Positions 43,187 to 55,810 of a stretch of DNA of 64,000 nt are shown here, piece by piece. The DNA lies in the NCBI RefSeq assembly GCF_028372415.1, contig NC_092878.1, positions 4,181,501 through 4,245,500 of the forward strand. Direction: 5' to 3'. The position numbers and the translations under genes were made by a program. The stretch comes from Notamacropus eugenii. Its lineage: Eukaryota; Chordata; Mammalia; Diprotodontia; Macropodidae. Within the stretch, counting starts at the first letter, position 1. The number at the start of each line of letters is the position of its first letter. The notes beneath the pieces were generated by a model. That model saw nothing but the letters and a program-made list of their open reading frames with translations, was not told where the DNA came from and did not search any database.

Positions 43187-43400
43187 AAGTATCAATTAAG
43201 TTCCTACTATGTGCCAGGATCTGTGCTAAGAACTAGGGATGCAATGAAAGGCAAAAAACCCAGTCCCTGGTCTCAAGGAGCTTGTAGTCTGGTGAGGGAG
43301 AAAACATCCATCATACGTTACAAGCATGACACAGACAGGATAAATCAGGAGTCATCTCAAAGGGAAAGCATCAAGATTAAGAAAAGGAAGGTGTCTTACA
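43187..43400 (-). mobile_element. L2 3' part
   Basis: 'TCAATTAAGTTCCTACTATG', 'GCCAGGATCTGTGCTAAGAA', 'CTCAAGGAGCTTGTAGTC'. Confidence 0.8.
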
Positions 43401-44470
43401 GAGTGTTTCCTTTTAGTAGTGACCATGTGGGTCTGTAGCAAGCAGACCTTTTTTTACCTGCTCCAAGGACTGGGCTCTCAGGGGCCAGCCCTCATTACAT
43501 TGAAGGAATAGTGAAGGATCTACAGGGTCACATTAGGTTTCCTCCACAAAGCTTAAAGCATATTATTTGGATATCATTATACTTGTCCTTGAAATAGTTT
43601 TTACTCATGCACAGGCTGGTCCAAGGGAAGCCACACCTCCCCAGGAAGCCTAGAAGAATGAAACAAGAGGTGGGAAGAAGGGAGGCTTCTTAGCTACCAG
43701 CTTAGGCACCCTTTCCAAAGTCCAGCCCTGGGGTGGGAGATGAAATTGAATCAGTTCCAATAAGTGGATCTCTGGGTTTGTCAGTTTAAATTTAAATCCT
43801 CTCCCAGTCCTGGAGTTTTTCCTCTCTCAACTTTTGCTTATCAGTAACAGGATGTGTTCTATCTATTCGATTGCAAGGATCCAAGGACCAGGGCCTTTTA
43901 GCCAAAATGCACCTGGGCAGAGTCTCCTTTCTGTTTTTAATTCAACCTTTTTACAGCAGTCCTTCAGAAACTTAATAACACTTTGCATTTCCACAAAGTA
44001 CTCTTTCCTTCTTCAGAGCACCTTGCGAACATTAAGTAAATTAGTCTGAAATTTGTTATTAGAGCAGACACAATTTGTTGTTTTTTTTAAAACAGCTTTT
44101 GCTTTTTAAAATTGGAAATATAATATTTTCTTGGTGCCTAATGGACATTAACACCAGCCAATTCCAGTCCAAGGTTTATTACTATTTGCCAAAAGCCAAG
44201 GTAGTTTTCTCTGCTCAGTGCCATATGGAACTCTAGCTCAGCTCTAACTGATTAGCATTTCCAGTGCTGGTCATCTCAAAGCCTCCCCAACCCTGATGGC
44301 CATCAGACCTGGGATTATAATCTTTTATTTGTACTTGAGGAGGGGGAAGCTTTTGGAGGAGGGAGGAGAAGCCCTTTACCTTAGGGAGTAACTTAAGCAA
44401 TTGCTGGAATAGGGTGAAGCCCCCGTTTTCTGACTCCTTGTCCCCTACTTCTTTTACTTTCTTTATAAAA
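43401..44470. other. unassigned intronic sequence
   Basis: No recognisable repeat in about 1 kb and no coding signal. Confidence 0.35.
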
Positions 44471-44474
44471 TAAG

Positions 44475-44665
44475 TTTTAATGATGCAGTGATACAGTGGA
44501 ATCAGAGTTCTGGGTTCAGATCCCACCTCTGATACTTGCTTCTTCTGTGGCCTTGGACAAGCCTCTTAATCGTGCTGGGCTCAGTTTCCCCATCTGTAAA
44601 ATAAAGAGTTTGGACGGCATGGTTTCAGAAGTCCCCTCTATCTCTAATTCTATCATCCTGTGATA
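44475..44665 (+). mobile_element. MIR/THER2-type SINE
   Basis: 'GCAGTGATACAGTGGAATCA', 'TGGCCTTGGACAAGCCTC', 'CCCCATCTGTAAAATAAAGA'. Confidence 0.75.
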
Positions 44666-44679
44666 GCTTTTCTAGAAAA

Positions 44680-44925
44680 AAAATCTACTCAGTTCTAGAT
44701 GTTACTGTTGCAATGACTCCTCTCTTGGAGCAAAGCTGAATGTTACTGTGACCACATCTGACTGCGTAGGCAACATTCTGTGCCTGGAATTCCCCACCTC
44801 TACCAAAAAGGAAGGAAATGCTTCCTCATCTTTTTCTCTGGGTCCAAGATTGGTCATTAAAATTACTCAGCATTTGGCTTCGTTTTAATAGTCTTGTAGC
44901 TGTGGTCATTGTGCAGACTGTTTTC
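44680..44925 (-). mobile_element. LINE 3' UTR-like fragment
   Basis: 'CCAAGATTGGTCATTAAAAT' and 'GTAGCTGTGGTCATTGTGC' resemble reversed marsupial L1-type 3' UTR text. Family assignment is uncertain. Confidence 0.45.
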
Positions 44926-45445
44926 CCTGAACCTGGGTCCAAATTCTGCTTTTGACACATCCCGGTTCTTGCAGAACGGAACCACATGGGTCCCAATATC
45001 AGGCAGACCCTATTTCCCAGGTTCCAAGGACTGGGCCTTCTTGTCACATAATCTCTCTGTGCCCAAGGCAACTTTCTAATAGTGTCAGTTATAAGAGATC
45101 TGCATCTATGGAGGGAGTTTACAAATTGGGGGTTACAACTGCCGAGGAAGTCATAGATCTGGACCAAAAAAAATATTTAAGGCAAAATAGTGGGGGGAAA
45201 TGAGCCATTGGAAAAAGTGTTAGCCTATATGCTGAGGTGCAAAGAGGCTTAAAAGTAGTTTATTTTTCAGTTGATGTTGATTCAGATATGGAGATTAATG
45301 ATTCCTTTAAGGACTAGGAATGATGGCCTTTTAGTTTCTTGGATTCTTTTATACTTTTACTTAACTCCTTTCTTTGCATAAAAGAAAGTCTGAGTGGTCA
45401 GATGTGATTACAGATAAGGATGACACCTTTGGTATAGGAAATTCA
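44926..45445. other. unassigned intronic spacer
   Basis: Nothing recognisable. Confidence 0.35.
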
Positions 45446-45447
45446 CT

Positions 45448-45645
45448 GGGCAGCTAGGTGGTGAAGTGAATAGAGCTCTGGGCCCTGAAGTCAGGAAGAT
45501 CTGAATTCAAAACTAACCCCTCAGTTCCTCATCTGTAAAATGAGCTGGAGAAGGAAATGGCAAATGGCTCCATTATCTTTGCCAAGAAAACCCAAATAGG
45601 GTCACAGAGAGTTGGATACAACTAGAAAGAACTAAATAGGGAAGT
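45448..45645 (+). mobile_element. WSINE1/MAR1-like SINE, internally shortened
   Basis: Head 'GGGCAGCTAGGTGGTGAAGT', body 'GAGCTGGAGAAGGAAATGGC', 'TTATCTTTGCCAAGAAAACC'. The segment with the GGGCAAGTCAC motif is missing between 45515 and 45520. Confidence 0.85.
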
Positions 45646-46130
45646 CTCAAGAGAGAAATTCCCTTTACCAAGGCAGAGTGGCACCTCCTCTACAACTCAG
45701 AGTTAGAGTGTTGCCTAGAGCTCTGAGTACTGGGTGATTTACTGAAGAGAACAGCCGGAAAGTAGAAGAGGTAGGTTTTGAGCCCAGGTTTTCCTGGACA
45801 GCTCTCCATGTGTCCCAGCCTCAGTCTCTCAGTATGTGGCTAACTTGCCTTTGGGGAATTCAGAGAACTCACAAAACCTAGGACCAACGAGTGGGAGAAA
45901 TGATTACTAAGCTCCCTCTTGCTCATGGAGCAGGGATTTTATTAGATAACAATACATGAGGCCTGAGATTCTTTTCAAAAATGTGGCCCTATAGAGAGAG
46001 GGAGGAGAGCTGGGAGAGAGAAGCAGTTATCTGGAGAACTGTGGGAGAAAGAGAGGACGATCTGTTCCATTGTTTGTTTTCCTTGTGTTTTGGAAACAGT
46101 GTTTAAAGACTTTCATTGTTGCCAACTAAC
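45646..46130. other. unassigned intronic spacer
   Basis: Nothing recognisable; a short GAGAGGGAGGAGAG purine patch near 45995. Confidence 0.35.
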
Positions 46131-46134
46131 CAGA

Positions 46135-47195
46135 TGCTTGGGGAGGTTTTGGCATAATGGGTAGAGGGCAGGCTTTGGAGTCGGAAAGACCTATGTTCGA
46201 ATCCTACTTCTAACATATACCAGCTATGTAACCATGAGCAAACAACTCACTCTCTGAAAGTCAAATGATATTCTAAGAAAATCTGCACTGATGGGAGGTG
46301 TTTCCTGCATTAGGGGAAGTCCAGATTTGAGATTCTCTCCTTTCTCCTTCCCCCACCCCAAACTCTCTCTAAAGGACTGAAAGTGAAGGCCAGATTTGGA
46401 GCTGGAGAAGAACTTAGATACCAGCAAATCCATTGTCGCATGGCTCTGTCACCAAGCTCAATACTGCCTATGGCACTGCACTCTCCTCTTAACAGCCGGT
46501 TGCATTTCACAACTGCATCAAGAGGAGCTCACACTTCTGTGGAACTTTTCAAAGTCCTTTGCATGCCTTATCTCAGTTGGCTGATACAGTGGCAGGAGTG
46601 CAGGGTTCAAATCTTGACCCTGCTGCTTTTATCTGAAAATGAATGGTCACAGGCTTTGCAAACTATGTTAGCTCATCCTATAGCTGTGTTCTAATCTAAT
46701 GATTTCATTCAGGAACCTAGAGCATGAAGCACCTACTTTCAGCTGTGTGACCTTGGACAAGTTCCTCAATCTTTCTGGGTCTCACTTACCTTATCTGTAA
46801 AATGAAGTGGCTGAACTAGGTCACATCTAAATTTGCTCTCCTTTGCTCCTTACAACGAGGTAGGCAGGTGCTAGTACTATCCCCTTTTTAGAGATGGGAA
46901 AACTGAGCTCCAAAGGGGTTAAAGTGACTGACCCAGGGCCCTTTCAGCTAGTCAGTATTTGAGGTAGAATTTGAACTAACATCTTGCTGATGCAAGTCAG
47001 TGGTCTGTTCATCATAATGCAGGAGTTGTGGAATCAAATATTCCAGATCTTGCCTCCGTCACCACCTGGGTGACCTTGCACAAGTTGCTTACCTTCTTTG
47101 TACCTCAATTGTTACATCTGTAAAATGAGGAGGCTGGATTAAATAGCCTCCAACTCTTACTCCATCCTCTGTTTTCTAACTATACCTGCCTGCCA
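46135..47195. mobile_element. cluster of MIR/THER-type SINE fragments
   Basis: Sense MIR at 46140-46270 ('GGCATAATGGGTAGAGGGCA', 'ATGTTCGAATCCTACTTC'). Sense pieces at 46570-46645 and 46735-46845 ('GTGTGACCTTGGACAAG'). Antisense at 46850-47020 ('GGAAAACTGAGCTCCAAAG'). Sense THER2-like at 47025-47185 ('GTGACCTTGCACAAGTTGC'). Spacers between are unassigned. Confidence 0.6.
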
Positions 47196-47590
47196 AACCT
47201 GAGGTGCTAACACTCTGTGGTCCATTTGCCTCTATGCTGCTCTGCCAGGAATTGTTGATGTCCGATCCATTTCAGACATCTCTGCTCAGTCTACTGTGGT
47301 GCTTAAGTGATTTATTTATTGCGTTGCAGATCCCTGGGTACCCTCCAGCCTTGTACAAATGAGAACAGACAGTGTGAAGTTTTTAAAGGGTTCTTTTTTG
47401 TTCCCTGTTAACAGTATCTTATGTCATGATTTAAGGTTTACAAATGCTTTCCCCCACAGTAACTCCATGAGGTAGCTAGATCAAATGGCTTTGCTTTTAT
47501 TTGTGCCTGACCTGTGATTTCACTGGTATAAAAAATTTCCAGCAAGGGAGCCCTTTAACCAAAGCACGTTGGCTCCTGTTCTGCAATCTG
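47196..47590. other. unassigned intronic spacer
   Basis: Nothing recognisable. Confidence 0.35.
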
Positions 47591-47594
47591 CAGT

Positions 47595-48040
47595 TTGCAG
47601 TCCCTAAGTGTTATTAGGCTCACTTTACAAAGGAGGGAACTGAGGCAAAGAAAAGGTTATGGTCATACAGCTAAGTGTTACAAGTGGGATTTGAACCCAG
47701 ATTGGCTGACTCAAGGTTCAGCATGCTTCCCACTATCCCTGCAGTTGCTTTTCTCAATTAGGCACTAAGTCCTACTAAATTGCTATTAAGTGCAGCCAAG
47801 TCAATAACCAGCTAGTTGTTGCCTAGTCCAACGAAAAAGACTTCTATAGAGGGGACTGATAATAGGTGGCATTTGCTCATTTGACCTTCTTACCAGCTCC
47901 ATGAGGGAGGCATTATTATCATCCCTATTTTACAGATGAGAAAATGAGGGAAAGGAATTTGAACGGGGTCATACAGCTAGTGAGTGAGGCAGAATTCAAA
48001 CTCAGGTCTGCCTGACTCCAAATCTGTGACTCTTCTCTAC
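47595..48040 (-). mobile_element. two antisense MIR-type SINEs
   Basis: 47595-47735 ('GAGGGAACTGAGGCAAAG', 'GGGATTTGAACCCAGATTGG') and 47865-48035 ('TATTTTACAGATGAGAAAAT', 'AACTCAGGTCTGCCTGAC'). Confidence 0.7.
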
Positions 48041-48780
48041 CTGTCTGCTCAAAATTTACTGATCAAAGGAGAGGGGTTGGAGGGAAGGTAAGAAGGAAAA
48101 ACAGTTAAGTACAGTAAATGAGGGATGTTACCAGAATCAGAAGGGAATTCAGAGCTCTGACAGCACATTGACATGCTTCCGCAGATTGTGGGGTTAATTT
48201 TCAAGAGTCATCCTTCAAAAAGAATTACGAGCCAAATATCCTGAAGCAGTGTCACTATAGAAAGAAGAGAGGGTGAGGGGGAAAAATAGAGAATCATTCT
48301 GATGGAAGGAGAAGATGCTTGAGTTCTGGCCAAGGGATGTTATTGATCCCAAAGGCCTTTAGGAAGCATAATGTACCCACTCCCTAAGGAGGGAGTTAAT
48401 GCCACTCAAGACTTGGCTCTGTTGGAAGAGACCCTGAGAAAGGAAACAGAAGAAACTCCTTGAGTCATCACCAGATTGTTTAAGCCAGGTCGGAGCCAGG
48501 CTGTTCCTTTTCAGTGTGAAACATTGAAAAACATTGTCAGCACTTGGAAGGAGAAATCATGATCTACTTGAGTGCGGTGCCATAGGAATTACTGAGCTTG
48601 GTGAAAGAGAAGATCTGGATGTGCCCAGTATTGTCTAGCCATGAAATGATGGATTTGATGGCGTCTAAGGTCTTCTCCAGCTCCAAATCTCGGAAATCTC
48701 TAACTGGCAGTTGGGGAGGTTGGACCGGAACTCAGGAAACTATCCAGATCTATAGATCTGGAATGATAAGTATAGTGGCA
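48041..48780. other. unassigned intronic sequence
   Basis: No repeat or coding signal recognised. Confidence 0.35.
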
Positions 48781-48784
48781 AGAC

Positions 48785-49720
48785 CCCTGGAATTGTAGTC
48801 TGAAGGTCTGGCATTGTCTTAGCAGCTCTGACACTACCTCATCCGTCCTTCCGTGTCAGTGTGACTTTGTTAGTGTCTTTATATTTAAAATGAGAAGGGC
48901 CCAATGGTCTTTAAGGTTTCTTCTAGCCCTAAATCCTTTGATTCCATGGTCTTCTACTTAATCAGAAAATTGGAGCAGTATTTCAGGTAGCTACTGCCAA
49001 TCTGGGTTTCTTCCTTTGAGAACTCTCTGCTCATATATTTGTTCATTTCTCCATTGAGGAATGAACTGTACTCATAAATTTGTGCCAATTTCATATAGAT
49101 TTTGGACATCGGATTTTTTTTTTTCAAAAATATTTGCAATTTTTCTCTCAAACTGTTTCAGTTTTGCTTTGGTATCCTCAGCACCTGGCAATGTTGGGCC
49201 TATAAATATAGGCATTTAATATATATCTGTTGAATTGAGCTGTGCAGTTCTTAATAATAGTTACAATAGCTGGCATTAATATAGCATTTTAAGGTTTGCA
49301 AAGCATTTTACAAAGATTATCTCATTTTATTCATTAATATTTATTATGTTATCCCATGTCTTTGTGTAAATTCTTCATGGAAGAGCTATCTAATATGTCG
49401 GAGGCCCTCCTCTGATTCTTTTAATATTTCAAGGTCACCAGTACAGAAGCTATACCGTCCATATATTACTCTCACTCTTATTACTTATCAAGCCCGCCAT
49501 CTTTTTTTTTTTAATTTCATGACTAGAAACAGAATATTAATGAAAATGGAATCATGTTTGGATGAGTCATCACTAGTTTACAGAGGAAGGAAGTACAGAG
49601 AAGTCTAAACACTTTGCCCAGAGGCACACAGGTAGAAAGCATCTGGAGTGAGATCTGACCCTAGGTTTCCAGACTTGACTCCAAGTCCTGTGCCCTATCC
49701 ACTAGGCAACGCTGCCTCTC
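48785..49720. mobile_element. scattered MIR, THER2 and L2 fragments
   Basis: Sense THER2-like at 48790-48950 ('AATGAGAAGGGCCCAATGGT'). L2 3' end (+) at 49185-49245 ('ATATATCTGTTGAATTGAGC'). Antisense MIR at 49260-49330 and 49580-49715 ('GCACACAGGTAGAAAGC', 'CCTATCCACTAGGC'). The rest is unassigned. Confidence 0.55.
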
Positions 49721-51165
49721 TCTGCAGGTTGGGCATATGGTGTTATGGAAGAGAATGAAGAAGACAGATTCCTATGGGGACTGGGCCACTGGTTTTACTC
49801 ATTCACTGTTCAGGGTGGGTTCCTAATTTTAAAAATCTAGGGCTAAAATGTAGAACTTTGTGAGCAAACTACATCACCTCAGGAGAAGACCGGAAAAAGT
49901 AAACTTTTTGAGTACTGTTGTTAAAGTAATCTCTCGTGTAAACTTTTGGAGTTCTCTCTGGCCTCTTTTAGGATGGGGAAAAAACAAAACAACTCATCAC
50001 AGAGGGAATGGACTTGACGTTCTTGATTTCATAATTCCCAAGGACGAGATGGTGATATTGCTTTCTGTAATTCCCACCCATAAAAATATCTCCAGTGGCA
50101 TCACTTGGAACTACAGGCTAGTGAACCTTTCTGGTAAACTGTGAGTGTAGAAGCAGCTACCTACCTCACAGGGGCATTATGGGGAAATAAACTACTTCAG
50201 GAATGAGGATTCACAGACTGGGAATGGAGAATGGTCAGCATGGTATGAGAAGTAGCAGATAACAAAATGTTAGAAAGAAAGACCATGATGTAAAAGGTGA
50301 GAATGGAAGCACATGAAACCACATTGTGGGAGAGGAACTGGGAAAGAAAAAGACAGGTCAAGGGATCAGTGATTGCATTAAGGAAGAATTGTACAGCTAT
50401 TAAAGCTTAAGACTGCACTAGGACTTTTGGAACACTGCGTATTTAAGACTGTTAAGGGCTTGAGATTATTATTGGAGGATAAAGCCCCTTGTGAAAATTC
50501 TCTATTTTCACCATGAAAAGAAAAGGTGCATGTGAGTATGTGTGAGTTAAAGCATTTAATGAGGAATAACTCAAACTGCATTTATGTGAGATGAATAAAT
50601 AAATGAGATAAAAATTGCAAAGCACTTAACAGAGTGCTAGGGAAGTGCTTGTAAATGTTAGCTATTATAAAATCTGTGGTCTCTCACCGGACCCAAGAAA
50701 GGAAGTTATAATTCACTCTTTCTGAGCACAGTTTTATTTGTCAGTGGCCAAAAAGGCATTATGACATTAGGTCTTGACAACAAAACTGAAATATTGCCCT
50801 ACCTTCTACCAAACCATGGTTGCCTCCATACATGGAATATGGTGGGAAATTCTGGTTGTCATGCTTCAAGACGTAATGGAATTAGAAAATATCCAGGGAA
50901 GTGTGACTGAAAAGGCCCAGGAGATATTTGGATAAATTTCCCTCTAGCTTCTGTACTACGTAAGGGATGAATTTTAATTCACTCATTCTTCAAACATGTA
51001 TTCCTCAGCTACAGTGGTATATAAGGTGCATTTTGGGATATGCAAAAATGAATTACATAGATGTTTCTCTTATGGAGTTGGCAATTTAATAGGGAAGAGA
51101 AGATGTAAACTTTATATAGAATGTGATAAATGTCATAAATTAGGTGATAATGACAATAATATTAA
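49721..51165. other. unassigned intronic sequence
   Basis: Only a short MIR-like piece near 50600-50665 is recognised. 50790-50935 looks like decayed L3/CR1 text ('ATGGAATATGGTGGGAAATT'). No gene is seen. Confidence 0.35.
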
Positions 51166-51169
51166 TAAA

Positions 51170-51410
51170 TGGCCGACATTTACATACTACCTTAGAGCTT
51201 TCAAAAGACTTCCCATTCGTGAACTTGTTTATTCTTCACAATATCCCTGTGGGGTAGAGAGAGAGTACAGGTGCTATTATTGGCATTTTGCAGCTAGAGA
51301 TTGACGTTTAGAGAAGGGGAAGTTTGCCCACTGCTGTGGTGGCAGAATCTGAACCTAGGTCTTCCAGACTTCACGTCCGATGTGATTTTCACTGTACCAC
51401 ATGATAGCAA
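51170..51410 (-). mobile_element. MIR-type SINE
   Basis: 'CCGACATTTACATACTACC', 'CAATATCCCTGTGGGGTAG', 'ATCTGAACCTAGGTCTTCC'. The 102-codon + frame over it is repeat-derived. Confidence 0.7.
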
Positions 51411-52025
51411 ATCTCAGAAGCGAGCGGTCGACTTCTAGCTAAGGGAATAGAGAAAGCTATATGAGGGAGGTGACCTTTGGTGTAGATCTGGAAGGTGGTA
51501 CCACTGTAATCAAAACTGAGCAACTGGTTTTTTCGACAGAAAGGTAGCAGCTGCTATAATGAATCATACTGATGTGCACAGTGGCCTCTCTCCTCTCAAG
51601 CTGCCTATAACTAATTTATAAAAGCAGAGGCTTCTGGGATAGAATTCTGAGCTGATCTTTGTACTATAGAGCCCCATGTTTGAGAATCATGGGACACTGA
51701 TTTTGAGAGAATCCCAATAGCAAGTGACTCAAAGTACACTGAAAGGATATGTGGCCGGTATGAGTTGGCTGAAGTACCAGTGATGGCAGCTTCTGGGAAG
51801 TGACACCTAGGGTGTTATCATGGACATATAAGACTATATCAATGACAAGCAAGAGGTGGACATCCTTGCTGCTATAGAGCTATCCTAAAAATAGTTTTAA
51901 AACCAGTGGAAAGTCCTCAATCCAACTCCCATATGTTACAAACTAGGAAACTGAGGTCAGTTTGATTGCTATAACTCTAGTGGCATTATAGTATTAAGTA
52001 TAACTGGTATTGTTACAGTATTATA
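51411..52025. other. unassigned intronic spacer
   Basis: Nothing recognisable apart from a MIR-like GGAAACTGAGGTCAG near 51945. Confidence 0.35.
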
Positions 52026-52029
52026 GTAA

Positions 52030-52225
52030 CCTCAGATTTAGAGGTGAGAGAAACTTGAAGGTCATTTAGATCAATTCCTTCCCTTCACACATAGGAAAAG
52101 TGAGGCTCATAAAGGTTTTGACTTGATCAAAGTCACACAGTTAGCAAGTGGCAGAATCAAGACTTGAACCCCGGTCTTCTGATTCTGAATTCAGTGTTTT
52201 CCTTACTATACTATAGTTGCCTCCA
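52030..52225 (-). mobile_element. THER2-like SINE
   Basis: 'ATTTAGAGGTGAGAGAAAC', 'AAAGTCACACAGTTAGC', 'CTTGAACCCCGGTCTTCTG'. Confidence 0.7.
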
Positions 52226-52384
52226 GATAAGTAGGCCTGATGGTGAAACCTGCAATACCTCTGTCCCTTAACTCCACAAACCATCAGACTATTCAGTTGC
52301 CTTTTAGGGCACTCCAATTCAAGTTGTAAGCAAATGTCATGGACTGTTCTTCTGGTTGAATTACTTGACCACCATTTTCTTTTT

Positions 52385-52725
52385 TTTTAATTATATTTTT
52401 TAAAAATTAATTTATTTTTAGTTTTCAACATTCAATTCCACAAGCTTTTGAGTTTTAAACTTTCTCTGTCTCCCTTCCCTCTCGACTCCCCAAGACAAGG
52501 TGCAATCTGATACAGGCTCATATACATTCACATTAAACACATTTTCACATTAGCCATGTTGTAAAGAAGAATTAAAACCCATGGGATGAACCACTAGAAA
52601 AAAAGAAACAAAACAAAAGAGAGAGAAAAGTAGCATGCTTCCATCTGCAATCAGATGTTGCGGTTCTTTCTCTGAAAGTGGATCACATTTTCCCATCATG
52701 AGCCTTTTGGATGTGGACCACTATT
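52385..52725 (-). mobile_element. L1 3' UTR fragment
   Basis: A reversed A-rich tail (T/A run at 52380-52420), then 'CAAGCTTTTGAGTTTTAAAC', 'GGTGCAATCTGATACAGGC', 'TTCTTTCTCTGAAAGTGGAT', colinear with 4667-4915. Confidence 0.8.
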
Positions 52726-53180
52726 TTCGATGCCCTAAACCATTTTTGTGGATGTGCTGGTCTCCTAGAGCACCCCCTGCTGGAATGTCTCCTAATGGAT
52801 CACATCTCTTGTACTACTTTGGGGTGAGTGAAGTACACGTCTCTCCACTGGAACTTCTGTATGAGAGCTCAAGAAGAAACAAAAGTGCCAAAACAACGCA
52901 CAGGTGGAATAGTTGCACCACGTTGTCTGGTCATAGAGTTTGAACATCTTGGCATCTTGCCCAGCCTTTTAGAGAAAAGGACAATCAGCACGATCCTCCT
53001 GGGAAGTAAATTAACTTTTGTGAGTCACTCCTTTTCCATCTCATTTATGATTCATGATCAAGACCATATTTTTAGCTGTTTATTTATTTGGTGTTGTAAA
53101 ACAGGCATAGAACTGGGTAGAAGTATCTTGTTAGTAGACTCCTGGAAGAATGAGGGAGGGCTGGGTCTAAAATTTAAGAG
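52726..53180. other. unassigned intronic spacer
   Basis: Open frames here (52635-53190) begin inside the L1 fragment and show no family features. Confidence 0.35.
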
Positions 53181-53184
53181 TAAA

Positions 53185-53760
53185 CCATAGAATTTAGAGA
53201 GAAAAGAGACCTTATGGGTCACCCGATATCAATAACTCTCATTGATATAGAACTTTTAGGTTTTCAATGAGCTTTCCTCATGACTTTCCAGTTATGCAAG
53301 CATTATTATCCTCATTTTACAGATGAGAAAATTAGGAGTCAGAGAAATTAAGTAATTTGGGAAAGTCTTATGGATCCATCGCACACTAGTAAGCCTCTGA
53401 AGCAGGAAGACAATCAGGTCTTCTGATGACAAGTCGAACACCTTTTCTACTCCACTAGCCGGCTTATTTTACAAATGAGGAAACTGAGGATAAGAAGAGC
53501 AAAGCAAGTGAGATATTTGTCTTAGGTGTATGAAGAAGCAGAAAATAATGTAAAATAAGCATTCATTTTCCTATGTATGACATATCATTAGTATAGGGAG
53601 ACTGATTTTTCTATTCCTATGTCGGGTGCAAAAATTTGCTGGTGATGGGGCTTCAGGAGAGGTTAAGTGACTTATCCAGGGTCACATAGCTGGTAAGTCA
53701 TAGAGCCGAGTTTCAAACTGAGACCCTTTGAATCCAGATCTAAAATTTGTTCCACATTTT
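53185..53760 (-). mobile_element. MIR/THER2-type SINE fragments
   Basis: 53185-53455 ('CATTTTACAGATGAGAAAAT'), 53460-53510 ('ACAAATGAGGAAACTGAGG') and 53655-53750 ('CAGGGTCACATAGCTGGTAA'). Confidence 0.6.
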
Positions 53761-54235
53761 TGGAACTGACTTGTGATTTTGAAAATGTTTTTATTCTGAA
53801 CTTAGACGCATCCAGAAAAGAGCATTTCCATACACCCAATAGGACACCAAAATACGATTTTCTATAAAACTCTGAACCTCCACTTCAAACCTCTTGTTTA
53901 GTTTTAAATATATGTTAAATTCTACACATTACTTTCAACACTGTCCTGATTGTCTGTGTTTCCTTTTGAGCTTCCCATAGTTCTCTTCTGCACATTTAAA
54001 AAAATGTTACAGTGGCCCTTTTTCTCTTTCTTTTTTTGTCCTCATGTCTCAGTTTTCCCCTCATTCTGCCCCCCTGCACCCCACCCCCTCAGTGCTATTA
54101 CAAGTATGTGGATTATTTTGGTGTGGGAATTCCTTCCATAGATTCAGACATGCTACTTGTCTTTAACCTCAAGTTATCTAGGACCCCAGAGGTCTCAAAA
54201 GTCCATTAACTTCTCAAGGCTCATGTGTTTGGCTG
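53761..54235. other. unassigned intronic spacer
   Basis: Nothing recognisable. Confidence 0.35.
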
Positions 54236-54259
54236 CACTTTGTCCTAATGAAAAAAACC

Positions 54260-54420
54260 CCAGAGGACCTGAGTTCAAATCCTACCTTTGACATTTCATG
54301 TCTATGTCATCGTGGCTGCCATTTAACATCCTTGGCCATCCATTTCTTCATTTGTGAAGTGATGGGATTGAGCTCTGATGTCCCTTCTAGGTGTTGAGCT
54401 GTGATACTGTATCACAGAGG
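54260..54420 (+). mobile_element. MIR/THER2-type SINE
   Basis: 'GAGTTCAAATCCTACCTTTG' and 'CATTTGTGAAGTGATGGGA'. Confidence 0.6.
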
Positions 54421-54546
54421 CAGGATTTGAACCTAGACTTTCCTGCTTCCAAGATTTACCCACTGTCTTCTACTCTGTGCTGTCTTCTACCATACTATGA
54501 TAAGCACTGCAGAAATACTTAGGCTGTAAAGCACTACTTGAAAAGG

Positions 54547-54955
54547 GGCAGCTAGTGGATTAGACGACTGAACCTGAAGTTAGAAAGACCTGAGTTCAAA
54601 CCCAGCCTCAGATACTTATTAGCTGTGTGACCCTGGGCAAGTCATTTAACCCTGTTTGCCTCAGTTTCCTCATCTGGAAAATGAGATGGAGAAAAAAATG
54701 GCAACCTACTCCAATATCTTCACCAAGAAAACCCCAAATGGGATCAGAAGAGTCGGACATGACTGTAACAACTGTACAACAGCACTTGAAATCTTTCTTG
54801 AACCAATCACTGGACCCAGATGGCTCAGGAGAAAAAAGTGAGGTTGGTGACCTTGCACAGCCCTCCCTCACTCGAAACAAAGTCAAATGCAAGTCCCGTC
54901 ATCATTTCTCTGATGTCATGGTCTTCTTTCAAAAACGAAGGACCAACACAACAAC
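54547..54955 (+). mobile_element. WSINE1/MAR1-like SINE followed by an RTE-tailed SINE end
   Basis: First element 54547-54785: head 'GGGGCAGCTAGTGGATTAG', 'GACCCTGGGCAAGTCATTTA', 'GGACATGACTGTAACAAC'. The second, 54795-54955, has only the body and tail: 'CAATCACTGGACCCAGATGG', 'GTCATCATTTCTCTGATGTC', 'AAACGAAGGACCAACACA' then (ACA)n. The abutting order suggests insertion of a truncated SINE at the A-rich tail of the first. Confidence 0.85.
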
Positions 54956-55280
54956 AACGATCTAGAACAACAACATGATCAAGAGCTTTTTCTTTGTAGG
55001 GATCTTTCTGGAGGTGGGCCTCTGCTGTATCTCAAGGGGCAGTTTGTGTGGAAAGTTGGCAGTACCTTGGCCAGCTCCTCAAACCCTAGGGAAGAGAAGA
55101 AAGGGGAAAGAAACGGGGCAGAGCATATCCTTGTTTCCTGGACCACAAGGAAAGGGGTAGAGAAATAGGACAGTGAGAATAGGTAGGAGAAAGAAACAGA
55201 ACATAGCAGTTGGTATAGCTATAGGATTAGATAAAGGCCTACATCTTTATCTAGAGATCTCTAATGAAGTATCTATATCA
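54956..55280. other. unassigned intronic spacer
   Basis: Nothing recognisable. Confidence 0.35.
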
Positions 55281-55284
55281 CAAA

Positions 55285-55810
55285 CTGTCAGAATGTGAGA
55301 GCTGGAAGGGATTTCAGTGACTTTCTAGTTCAGTCCAAACATAAAAGATTCCCACTGCAACATACTGGACAAGGGGTCATCTGAGCTATGCTGGAATATC
55401 TCCAGGGAAGGGACCATACCTCTGCACATAGTGTTCCATCCCATTTTTGGCTGGTCCTAATGGTTAAGAAGTTTTTTTCTTGATATTGAGCCTAAAGTGG
55501 TGATAGCTCTGAGCCTTTGCTCCTGGTTCTGCCCTCTGAGCCAAACAACACAAATCGAATCCTTCCTCCCTTGACACCCTTCAAATACTTCACTGTAGCC
55601 GTCATATTTCCCCCAAAGTTTTCTCTTTTCCAGGGTAAACCTTCAACCGATGCTCATATATCATGAACTCCAGGCCCTTCATCCTTCTGGTTGCCCTCCT
55701 TTGGCCACTCTCCAGCTTTTTCATGCCCCTTTTGCATCATGGTGATCCATTCTTCTCATTGTTCTTCCTATAAATAGTCCTTCCCTCCCCTGCATTTATG
55801 AATGCTTGGC
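55285..55810 (-). mobile_element. L3/CR1 LINE 3' region
   Basis: Reversed CR1 3' UTR: 'GAGCTGGAAGGGATTTCAG', 'GTGTTCCATCCCATTTTTGG', 'GCCCTCCTTTGGCCACTCTC', 'CAGCTTTTTCATGCCCC'. Confidence 0.82.
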
